Below are positions 1-5,337 of a stretch of 5,337 nt of DNA, in pieces. Position 1 is the stretch's first letter, and the number at the start of each line of letters is the position of its first letter. A model generated the notes under the pieces. That model ran no database searches and was not told the DNA's origin. It saw nothing but the letters and a program-made list of their open reading frames with translations. The position numbers were made by a program, and so were the translations under genes. Origin of the DNA: Prevotella sp. UBA4341 (GTDB lineage Bacteria > Bacteroidota > Bacteroidia > Bacteroidales > Bacteroidaceae); the NCBI GenBank assembly GCA_002393705.1, contig DGTH01000104.1:1-5337 (forward strand), given 5' to 3'.

Positions 1-1
1 G

Positions 2-349
2 GGTGTCATCATGCTGATTGGTCTGTTGGCCAAGACGGCCATCCTGATTACCGAGTTCGCCACCGAGCGCCGTGCCCAGGGCATGAGTATCGTGGATGCC
101 GCCTTCGAGGCTTGTAAGGAGCGTCTGCGTCCTATCCTGATGACCGTCGCCACGATGATCATCGGTATGGTGCCCCTCGTCATCGAGGGTGGCGCAGGTG
201 CCAACGGTAACCGTGCACTCGCCCTTGGTGTCATCGGCGGTATGAGCATCGGCACCGTCGCCCTGCTCTTCGTCGTACCGGCATTCTTTATTGTATTCCA
301 GAAACTGCATGAGCGGTTCCAAGGGAAGGAAGTGAAGAGTGAAGAATGA
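2..349 (+). CDS. RND efflux transporter (AcrB/HAE1 family), C-terminal fragment
   Basis: This is the last 115 codons of an inner-membrane, proton-driven RND pump, the part that moves substrate into the periplasmic end of a tripartite exporter. The frame is open from the left edge, so the ATG at 11 is an internal Met and the true start lies upstream. The visible protein opens with GVIMLIGLLAKTAILITEFA, which matches the AcrB segment GL..IGL.AKNAILIVEFA. It continues with the RLRPILMT motif, a hydrophobic helix ending in MVPLV, the GAGANGNRALALGVIGGM loop and helix start, and a final helix ending VVPAFFIVF. These correspond to the last three transmembrane helices of AcrB-type pumps. The tail after the last helix is short and charged, and its end (EVKSEE) is encoded by a 7-bp repeat array. 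The OprM-like gene follows 56 bases later. Family assignment is secure; substrate cannot be told from this fragment. Confidence 0.95.
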   Translation, partial: GVIMLIGLLAKTAILITEFATERRAQGMSIVDAAFEACKERLRPILMTVATMIIGMVPLVIEGGAGANGNRALALGVIGGMSIGTVALLFVVPAFFIVFQKLHERFQGKEVKSEE

Positions 350-358
350 AGAGTGAAG
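331..358. repeat. Four-copy 7-bp tandem repeat A(G/A)TGAAG
   Basis: Four consecutive heptamers are visible: AGTGAAG at 331-337 and 338-344, AATGAAG at 345-351, and AGTGAAG at 352-358. Read as 14-mers, 334-347 and 348-361 are perfect copies. The array straddles the stop codon of the RND gene (TGA 347-349) and encodes its last residues. Because 7 is not a multiple of 3, gain or loss of a unit would change the pump's C-terminal tail. It may be a simple-sequence tract or part of a dispersed intergenic element; the window alone cannot decide. Confidence 0.85.
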
Positions 359-387
359 AATTTGCTACCGCTATTCCCGTTGCAGTT

Positions 388-415
388 AATTATGAATTTT
401 GAATTATGAATTACA
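388..415. repeat. 7-bp tandem repeat AATT(A/T)TG containing the start codon of the next gene
   Basis: The heptamers are AATTATG (388-394), AATTTTG (395-401), AATTATG (402-408) and a degenerate AATTACA (409-415). The ATG of the third unit (406-408) is the start codon of the outer-membrane efflux gene. The ATG of the first unit (392-394) is in another frame and opens a five-codon reading frame that stops at TGA 407-409, overlapping the real start as ATGA. The AT-rich composition fits the weakly structured leaders favoured for translation in Bacteroidetes. Confidence 0.8.
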
Positions 416-1836
416 AGAATATCTTTATTGCAGTGGCTGCGAGCCTGATGCTCACAGGCTGCGGTTTATATGACAAGTACGAGCAGAAGGTGGAAACGCC
501 CGCCAACGTCTTTGGCACCGATGCCGCTGTGCTTGGTGCTTCCAATGCCGATGGCACGGGAAGTATTGCCCAGATGTCGTGGCGTGAGTTCTTTACCGAC
601 CCGCTGCTGCAGCAACTCATTGAGCAGGTGTTGGCCAACAATACCGACCTGAACTCCGCACGTTTAACCGTAGAGAAGAGCCAGGCCTCGCTGAAAGCTG
701 CCAAGATGGCCTACCTGCCGGCACTCAGCTTTGCGCCCCAGGGTACATTGGCTAAGTTTGACAAGAATCCATGGTCGAAGACTTACAACCTGCCGTTGCA
801 GCTGTCCATGGACATTGATGTGTTCGGTTCCATTACTAACAAGAAGCGTGCGGCAAATGCCGTACTCCTGCAAGCTCAGATGCAGCAGGAGGCCATACGT
901 GCCAACCTCGTCTCAGTCACTGCCCAGCAGTACTTCTTGTTGCAGGTGCTCGACCGCCAACTGGAAATTCTCACCATGACCGACAGCATTTGGAACAAGT
1001 CACTCGAGACGGAACAGTCACTGTGGGAAAACGGTAAGGCGTTTAGCACTGCTGTCAACCAGATGGAGGCTTCTTATCTCAATGTGAAGACGCAGATTGT
1101 GGATACTCGCCGTAACATCCGCTCTGTAGAGAATGCCCTCTGTGAGTTGATGGCTGCCACCCCACAGCACATCAACCGGCAGAAGTGGGGCAGCTCAATT
1201 CTGCATCATGTAGATGCACAGGGTGATGCCGAACAACGCATGTTTGACACCAAGTACCTGAAACTTGGCGTGCCTGCCATGATGCTGGAGAACCGTCCTG
1301 ACATCCGCATGGCCAACCACGCTATGGAGGAGGCTTTCTACAACACGCAGGCTGCCCGCTCAGCCTTCTTCCCCAGCATTAACCTCAGCGGTTCTGCCGG
1401 ATGGACTAATTCTGCCGGTGGCATCGTCATTGATCCGGGCAAGCTGTTGTTCAGTGCCATTGGCTCGCTCACACAGCCCATCTTTGCCCGTGGCAAGCTG
1501 AAGGCTAACCTGAAAATCAACCAGCTGACTGAGGAAGACCTGCAGAAGAAGTACGTGCAGACGGTCATCAATGCCGGCAACCAGGTGAACGAGGCCATGG
1601 CCGACTGTCAGGCTGCCCGCGAGAAGCACCAGTACCTAACCCGCCAGGTGGAGGTGCTGCGTCAGGCCTATACCGGCACGCATGAACTGATGGACAACGG
1701 CAAGGCCAGCTACCTCGAAGTGCTGACGGCCCAGGAGTCGCTGCTTGACGCACAGCTCGGGCAGGCCATGAACATGTATGATGCTGCCGAGGCGGTCATT
1801 GCTTTGTATATCGCCCTGGGCGGAGGTTCAAAGTAA
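406..1836 (+). CDS. Outer-membrane efflux lipoprotein, OprM/NodT family
   Basis: This 476-residue protein is the outer-membrane channel of a tripartite efflux system and should dock with the RND pump encoded just upstream. A lipoprotein signal peptide is clear: a positively charged start, a hydrophobic core, and the lipobox L16-T-G-C19, so Cys19 is the expected lipidated residue. Next comes the family's WREFF.DPLL..LI segment (59-72), then two outer membrane efflux (OEP) repeats at roughly 65-250 and 285-472. Diagnostic motifs are RPDI (297-300), ARSAFFPSINLSGSAGW (317-333), QPIFARGKLKANL (358-370), GKASYLEVL (432-440) and the terminal LYIALGGG (467-474). Length and order are normal for the family and no defect is seen. 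The ATG at 406 is chosen because it gives an immediate, correctly spaced lipoprotein signal; it has no Shine-Dalgarno and sits inside a 7-bp repeat. It probably shares an operon with the pump. The substrate is unknown. Confidence 0.96.
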   Translation: MNYKNIFIAVAASLMLTGCGLYDKYEQKVETPANVFGTDAAVLGASNADGTGSIAQMSWREFFTDPLLQQLIEQVLANNTDLNSARLTVEKSQASLKAAKMAYLPALSFAPQGTLAKFDKNPWSKTYNLPLQLSMDIDVFGSITNKKRAANAVLLQAQMQQEAIRANLVSVTAQQYFLLQVLDRQLEILTMTDSIWNKSLETEQSLWENGKAFSTAVNQMEASYLNVKTQIVDTRRNIRSVENALCELMAATPQHINRQKWGSSILHHVDAQGDAEQRMFDTKYLKLGVPAMMLENRPDIRMANHAMEEAFYNTQAARSAFFPSINLSGSAGWTNSAGGIVIDPGKLLFSAIGSLTQPIFARGKLKANLKINQLTEEDLQKKYVQTVINAGNQVNEAMADCQAAREKHQYLTRQVEVLRQAYTGTHELMDNGKASYLEVLTAQESLLDAQLGQAMNMYDAAEAVIALYIALGGGSK

Positions 1837-1857
1837 AAAGTATCAACTAAAAAAAGG

Positions 1858-1886
1858 CCGAAAGTATTGCACTTTCGGTTTTTTTT
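1858..1886 (+). terminator. Intrinsic terminator after the efflux operon
   Basis: A perfect 8-bp stem, CCGAAAGT (1858-1865) and ACTTTCGG (1871-1878), closes a five-base loop ATTGC and is followed by eight T residues (1879-1886). It starts 22 bases after the efflux lipoprotein stop codon. An A-tract upstream (1849-1855) means the structure could also work in reverse, though no minus-strand gene lies nearby to need it. Confidence 0.92.
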
Positions 1887-1897
1887 GTGTATCTTTG
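1867..1897 (+). promoter_or_regulatory. Bacteroidetes-type promoter for the patatin operon
   Basis: TATCTTTG at 1890-1897 fits the Bacteroidetes -7 consensus TAnnTTTG exactly. A TTG at 1867-1869, with 20 bases between it and the -7 box, is in the right place for the -33 element. Initiation would be expected a few bases after the -7 box, around 1902-1906, giving a leader of only about 20 bases before the ATG at 1923. The putative -33 element lies in the loop of the upstream terminator, so the two signals overlap. The match is by eye; the -7 box is convincing and the -33 element less so. Confidence 0.7.
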
Positions 1898-1922
1898 TCA
1901 CCTGATATAAGAATTTAGGGTC

Positions 1923-4145
1923 ATGAGAAAGATAGTGATGATTCTTATAGCCGTACTTATGAGCAGTATGGCTGCAAGTGCTCAGACAGACAGCACAGCC
2001 GTCGGAAGGAAAAAAGTGGCTGTCGTGCTTAGCGGCGGTGGGGCAAAAGGTATGGCTCACATCGGTGTGCTGAAAGTGCTGGAACGCGCAGGCATTCCTA
2101 TTGATATTGTTACAGGCACGTCGATAGGCAGCATCGTCGGTGGACTTTACGCCATCGGCTACAATGCCCATTCGCTTGACTCAATGGTCAGGGCACAGGA
2201 CTGGAGCTACATTATCACCGACAAGGAGGACTTGCGCAACCAGAGCCTGAACGACTTGCGGAAACACAATACTTACCTGTTCAGTATGGGCTTGAAATTT
2301 GGCAAGCGTGATGTCAATGCCGGTGGTCTCATCAAAGGTAAGAACCTGGCAGAGCTGTTTCAACATCTTTGTATCGGTTATACTGATTCGCTGGACTTCA
2401 GTCGTGACTTGCGCATACCCTTTGCCTGTGTGGCTACCAACATCATGGACAATAGCGAAGTGGTGTTCCACAGCGGACGCCTGCCGCAGGCCATGCGTGC
2501 CTCAATGGCCATACCCGCAGCCTTCTCGCCGGTGAGAATAGGCGACATGGTGTTAGTTGACGGAGGCTTGAAGAATAACTATCCTGTTGATGTGGCGCGC
2601 GAAATGGGTGCCGATATTGTTATCGGCATCACCCTCTCAGGAAAGCCTAAGAAGGCAGAGAACGTGTCGGGCACCATGAGCATCGTCGGCCAGATTATCG
2701 ACGTGAACTGTGTCAACAAGTACGATGAGAACAAAGCCATCACCGACCTCTGGATGAATGTGGACCCTCACGGCTATTCTACTGCAAGTTTTTCGGCAGA
2801 GGCTATTGACTCATTAGTGCGTTATGGTGAGGAGGAGGCCATGCGCCACTGGGACGAAATCATCGCCCTGAAGAAGCGCATAGGCATCGACGAGACGTTC
2901 CGTCCAACCATCTATCATCCCTTACGTCCGAATGCCATGACCGAGCGGCAGCGCATTGTTGGTATTTCCTTTGAGAACATGACGGCACCTGCTGAACGCT
3001 TCTTGAAGCAGAAATTCCATCTTCAGAAGATTGACAGCATTGACGCTCAGCTGGAACAGGAGATGACCACGTCCATGCGTATGGACCTGTTCTACCAGAC
3101 AGCTGAATGTCGGCTGGTGCCCGAGGGTGACGGTGTCCGTGTCGTCCTGACGGCAGGCGACCGTAAGTCGTTGCAGCTGCATGCCGGTGTGCGTTACGAC
3201 AATGAGGAATATGCCACGTTGCAGTTAGGACTTGATATTCCTTTAAAAACAGCCATACCTGTCAGCACCGACATTACACTGCGTCTGGGCAAGCGCCTGA
3301 TGGCGCGTGGTGAGGTGACCGTCCACCCACGGAGTTTCACCCGTCCCACGTTCAGCTATACCTTCCGTCGGAACGACGTCGATGTGTATATGGATGGAGA
3401 CCTTGATTATAACATCCGCTATAACCAGTTCCAGGCAGAGTTCCTGCCGTTCAACTTTTACTTACGCCATTTCAACTTCCAGTTAGGGCTGCGCTGGGAC
3501 TATATGCACTATCGCAACAAGCTGGGCTCAGATGACGCCATGCAGGTGAAGCTCGAGAACGAGCACTTCTTCAGCTATCGCGTAAGAACGGAATACAACA
3601 GTGAGGACAACTGGTATTTCCCCACACGCGGTGCGCGGTTTAATGCGGAATATGCCTATCTGACCGATAACTTTGCCAAACTGGATGACGGGGCAGGGAT
3701 GAGTGAGGTAAGTGCCAACTGGCGTATGTCGTTCACCTTTGGCAGCCGGTTTACCCTGCAGCCGATGCTCTATGGCCGCCTGCTCTTCGGCAGCACCGTG
3801 CCGCCCGTTTTTGGGAACACCATGGGCGGTGACTGGTTTGGACACTATGTCGAACAGCAGATGCCCTTCGCCGGCATTGGTAACATGGAGTATGTTGACC
3901 ACCAGTTTGTGGCTGTACAACTGCAGGCCCAACAGCGTATAGGAGGCAACTATTATGTGCTGCTCCGTGCAGCCGCTGCGCAGCAGGCCGACAAGGTGAA
4001 CCGACTCTTAGACCGCCGTACGCTGCTTGGTGTTCAGGCCGCCTTCTACTATAATACAATTGCCGGTCCTGTCGGGGCTTCACTGGGCTATAGTAACCGT
4101 ACAAAGAAACCTTACTTCTTCCTGAATCTGGGATATGAATTTTAG
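1923..4145 (+). CDS. Patatin-like phospholipase with POTRA and outer-membrane beta-barrel (PlpD-like, type Vd)
   Basis: This 740-residue protein is predicted to hydrolyse acyl esters of phospholipids and to be carried to or across the outer membrane by its own barrel. A signal peptide covers residues 1-20 (cleavage A18-S-A20|Q21). The patatin domain runs from about 32 to 320. It has the oxyanion-hole loop GGGAKG (38-43), the nucleophile elbow GTSIG with Ser67, the conserved ASMAIPAAFSPV segment (193-204), and the DGG motif with catalytic Asp213. The Ser-Asp dyad is therefore intact. A single POTRA-like domain follows (about 344-413), then a beta-strand-rich region to the end (about 417-740). 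That region contains GGDWFGHYVEQQMPFAGI (635-651 and beyond) and ends in YEF, as barrel proteins do. About 320 residues suits the 16-strand barrel known for PlpD. It is first in an operon with its own promoter. The family also includes proteins not released from the cell, so surface display and release are both possible; the lipid substrate is unknown. Confidence 0.94.
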   Translation: MRKIVMILIAVLMSSMAASAQTDSTAVGRKKVAVVLSGGGAKGMAHIGVLKVLERAGIPIDIVTGTSIGSIVGGLYAIGYNAHSLDSMVRAQDWSYIITDKEDLRNQSLNDLRKHNTYLFSMGLKFGKRDVNAGGLIKGKNLAELFQHLCIGYTDSLDFSRDLRIPFACVATNIMDNSEVVFHSGRLPQAMRASMAIPAAFSPVRIGDMVLVDGGLKNNYPVDVAREMGADIVIGITLSGKPKKAENVSGTMSIVGQIIDVNCVNKYDENKAITDLWMNVDPHGYSTASFSAEAIDSLVRYGEEEAMRHWDEIIALKKRIGIDETFRPTIYHPLRPNAMTERQRIVGISFENMTAPAERFLKQKFHLQKIDSIDAQLEQEMTTSMRMDLFYQTAECRLVPEGDGVRVVLTAGDRKSLQLHAGVRYDNEEYATLQLGLDIPLKTAIPVSTDITLRLGKRLMARGEVTVHPRSFTRPTFSYTFRRNDVDVYMDGDLDYNIRYNQFQAEFLPFNFYLRHFNFQLGLRWDYMHYRNKLGSDDAMQVKLENEHFFSYRVRTEYNSEDNWYFPTRGARFNAEYAYLTDNFAKLDDGAGMSEVSANWRMSFTFGSRFTLQPMLYGRLLFGSTVPPVFGNTMGGDWFGHYVEQQMPFAGIGNMEYVDHQFVAVQLQAQQRIGGNYYVLLRAAAAQQADKVNRLLDRRTLLGVQAAFYYNTIAGPVGASLGYSNRTKKPYFFLNLGYEF

Positions 4146-4151
4146 TGTTTT

Positions 4152-5126
4152 ATGAAAAGATACCTATTGGTGGTAGTGACTGCCCTCTCAGTCACGGGAC
4201 AGGTGAATGCGCAGGGTTTATGGCGCACGCTGGGACGTGTTGACAGCCTGCTGTCGGAACGATATCAGCATGGTAATATTGACACTACGTATATTACGCG
4301 TCCGCAGACGAAATGGACTGTTATGGGACGACTCAACGTGTCGGGAGCAGCGTTGGAGACGGAGGGAGTAGATACGGGCACCCCGTTCCATTCAAGGATG
4401 TACGCCGATTATAAATCGACGCTTAGCGTTGGTTTGCGGTATCTGGGCGTTTCGCTCTTCCTCAGTCTGAACCCTGCCAAGATGATGGGCGATTACAAGG
4501 ATTTTGAGCTGAACCTCTGTTCGTACGGCAACCGCTGGGGCTTTGAATTCATCTATCAGAACGCCCAGAACTTTACAGGCTGGTATGAAGACGACCAGAC
4601 ACCGCGTGTTGACCTGCCTTCTGATGTGCTCTCGCTGAAGTCGCTGAACGTGAATGCCTATTATGCCTTCAATAATCGGCGGTTCTCTTATCCGGCAGCA
4701 TTCTCACAGAGTTACATACAGCGCCGCTCGGCTGGCAGTTTTCTGCTGGGCATTTCGGGACAAGGGCAAAAGGCAGAGACCAATGCAACACAACAGTCAG
4801 TCCTTAAGGTTACGAATATCGGCCTCGGTGCCGGCTACGGCTACAACTGGGTGCCAGGGCGCAACTGGCTTCTTCACCTGTCGGTGCTCCCTACGTTCAT
4901 CGTCTATAGCCACACGTCACTCACGGTCAACGATAACCGCATTCCGCTTGACTACCACTTCCCCGAAGTCATCATTACCGGTCGTGGCGCCATTGTCCGT
5001 CAGTTCGGCAGGTTCTTTGTAGCCGCCACCATGGTGTATAACTATTCGAACATCGGCGACCGTGACCAGCTGGCTGTTTACAATGCCAAGTGGCGTGCCA
5101 GGCTGTCTGTTGGCTATAGGTTCTGA
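4152..5126 (+). CDS. DUF4421-like predicted outer-membrane beta-barrel protein
   Basis: A 324-residue exported protein of unknown function. The signal peptide covers residues 1-20 (cleavage V18-N-A20|Q21). The mature part is rich in short amphipathic, aromatic-bearing strands with Gly/Asn turns. It ends WRARLSVGYRF, whose terminal Phe is typical of beta-barrel outer-membrane proteins. The segment FSYPAAFSQSYIQRRSAGSF (178-197) and the early DTTYI (44-48) resemble what I recall of the Bacteroidetes family DUF4421; this is recognition from memory, not a search. The start at 4152 is six bases after the patatin stop codon and gives a complete signal peptide, so the two genes are almost certainly one transcript, possibly translationally coupled. 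No catalytic motif is visible. It may act as a partner, chaperone or porin-like companion of the patatin protein, but that rests only on gene order. No terminator is seen after it. Confidence 0.85.
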   Translation: MKRYLLVVVTALSVTGQVNAQGLWRTLGRVDSLLSERYQHGNIDTTYITRPQTKWTVMGRLNVSGAALETEGVDTGTPFHSRMYADYKSTLSVGLRYLGVSLFLSLNPAKMMGDYKDFELNLCSYGNRWGFEFIYQNAQNFTGWYEDDQTPRVDLPSDVLSLKSLNVNAYYAFNNRRFSYPAAFSQSYIQRRSAGSFLLGISGQGQKAETNATQQSVLKVTNIGLGAGYGYNWVPGRNWLLHLSVLPTFIVYSHTSLTVNDNRIPLDYHFPEVIITGRGAIVRQFGRFFVAATMVYNYSNIGDRDQLAVYNAKWRARLSVGYRF

Positions 5127-5144
5127 AAATAGTAGCACGTGAAG

Positions 5145-5177
5145 ATGAGCAATAACCGTCCGCTGTGGGCACATCGT
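5145..5177 (+). other. Possible start of a further plus-strand gene, cut off near 5174
   Basis: ATG at 5145, 18 bases after the DUF4421-like gene, begins MSNNRPLWAH, which reads like an ordinary protein start. GTG at 5139 is in frame and would add two residues. From about codon 11 the frame becomes a Pro/Arg/Ala-rich translation that is simply the opposite strand of the DUF4298-like gene, although it stays open to a TAA at 5325-5327. Either this is chance, or a third gene of the operon has lost its body at a junction near 5174. The product is not recognisable. Confidence 0.25.
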
Positions 5178-5183
5178 CAGCGG
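5160..5183. repeat. Six-base inverted repeat spanning the junction
   Basis: CCGCTG (5160-5165) and CAGCGG (5178-5183) are exact inverted copies 12 bases apart. They bracket the point where homology to the DUF4298-like protein ends. There is no T-tract on either side, so it is a poor intrinsic terminator. A 6-bp inverted repeat can occur by chance in GC-rich DNA. Confidence 0.4.
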
Positions 5184-5337
5184 CCAGGTCCTGCCGCCAC
5201 TCGCTGCTGCCGTAGTACAGGCTCAGCTCACGCAGGGACTCCTCAGCCTCCTCGTATTGGTCAAGGGCCGCCGAAAGCTCCCTTACGGCCGCAGCCGCCC
5301 GGTCCAGGTGCTGCTCCATCTGCATAATCCGTTCTGT
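5174..5337 (-). pseudogene. DUF4298-like protein, N-terminal half only, truncated at its 3' end
   Basis: Read from the right edge on the minus strand, the frame gives TERIMQMEQHLDRAAAAV, then ALDQYEEAEESLRELSLYYGSSEWRQDLAADD. This is the first half of a DUF4298-type small protein: a helical N-terminus, then the YYGSxEWxxDxxxDE core. The usual second half (an acidic E-x-G, LP, and a K-R-G-V-L-S-E-D stretch) is absent in all three minus-strand frames. The open frame instead runs on to 4975 across the opposite strand of the DUF4421-like gene, with no family resemblance. An ATG lies at 5325, but family members often begin just before the E-R-I residues, so the true start is probably a codon or so outside the window. 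My hand count gives about 65% G+C over 5178-5337, against about 56% over 4681-4860. The function of the family is unknown. The assignment is from recalled family pattern. The truncation could be real or an assembly artefact. Confidence 0.6.

Noticed and set aside
11..349. A complete 112-residue membrane protein starting at ATG 11
   Set aside because: The frame is open back to base 2 and GVI before the Met matches the conserved AcrB helix, so this Met is internal to a much longer RND pump.
392..401. A promoter TAnnTTTG box in front of the efflux lipoprotein gene
   Set aside because: TATGAATTTTG has five bases between TA and TTTG instead of two, and no -33 element is placed to help; transcription from the upstream pump gene is the simpler reading.
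1917..1920. AGGG as a Shine-Dalgarno site for the patatin gene
   Set aside because: It ends only two bases before the ATG, too close to pair with 16S rRNA in the normal way, and Bacteroidetes rarely depend on such sites.
1710..2171. A 153-codon open frame on the minus strand across the intergenic region
   Set aside because: It lies antisense to two well-supported genes and to the terminator and promoter, has no recognisable motif, and has no promoter-like sequence ahead of it.
3528..3932. A 134-codon open frame on the minus strand inside the patatin gene
   Set aside because: It is an antisense shadow of the barrel-coding region with no domain, signal or start context of its own.
4975..5172. 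Continuation of the DUF4298-like frame into the DUF4421-like gene as a 116-residue fusion protein
   Set aside because: The residues after the break are low-plausibility antisense translation rich in Cys, Trp and Arg, with no family resemblance; the open frame is incidental.
5178..5327. Plus-strand open frame continuing after MSNNRPLWAH
   Set aside because: It is the reverse strand of the DUF4298-like coding sequence, and its Pro/Ala/Arg-rich composition follows from high G+C rather than from selection as a protein.

Overview
The window looks like chromosomal DNA from a member of the Bacteroidales, most likely Prevotella-like. Three things point there: an outer-membrane lipoprotein efflux factor directly behind an RND pump gene; signal peptidase I sites of the form A-x-A|Q; and a Bacteroidetes-type promoter (TAnnTTTG with an upstream TTG) with no convincing Shine-Dalgarno sequences. 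The genus is inference.

Layout. (1) 2-349 (+) is the C-terminal end of an RND multidrug efflux transporter (AcrB/HAE1 type), cut by the left edge. (2) 331-415 spans the gene junction and holds two short arrays of 7-bp repeats; the first encodes the pump's last residues and the second contains the next gene's start codon. (3) 406-1836 (+) is an OprM/NodT-type outer-membrane efflux lipoprotein, the exit duct for the pump. (4) 1858-1886 is a strong intrinsic terminator closing the efflux operon; a Bacteroidetes-type promoter overlaps it. (5) 1923-4145 (+) is a secreted patatin-like phospholipase fused to a POTRA domain and an outer-membrane beta-barrel (PlpD-like, type Vd architecture). (6) 4152-5126 (+), six bases later, is a predicted outer-membrane protein resembling DUF4421, probably co-transcribed with the patatin gene. 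(7) 5127-5337 is anomalous. On the minus strand it carries the N-terminal half of a DUF4298-like protein whose homology stops abruptly near 5174. On the plus strand a plausible gene start (ATG at 5145) loses protein-like character at the same place. This suggests a recombination or assembly junction.

Functionally there are two transcription units. One is a tripartite drug or solute exporter, with its membrane-fusion protein presumably upstream of the window. The other is a two-gene outer-membrane unit pairing a lipid acyl hydrolase displayed through its own barrel with a second barrel-like protein of unknown function. The patatin-DUF4421 pair and the junction near 5174 are the parts most worth following up. 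I see no RNA gene, CRISPR array, insertion sequence or other mobile element.
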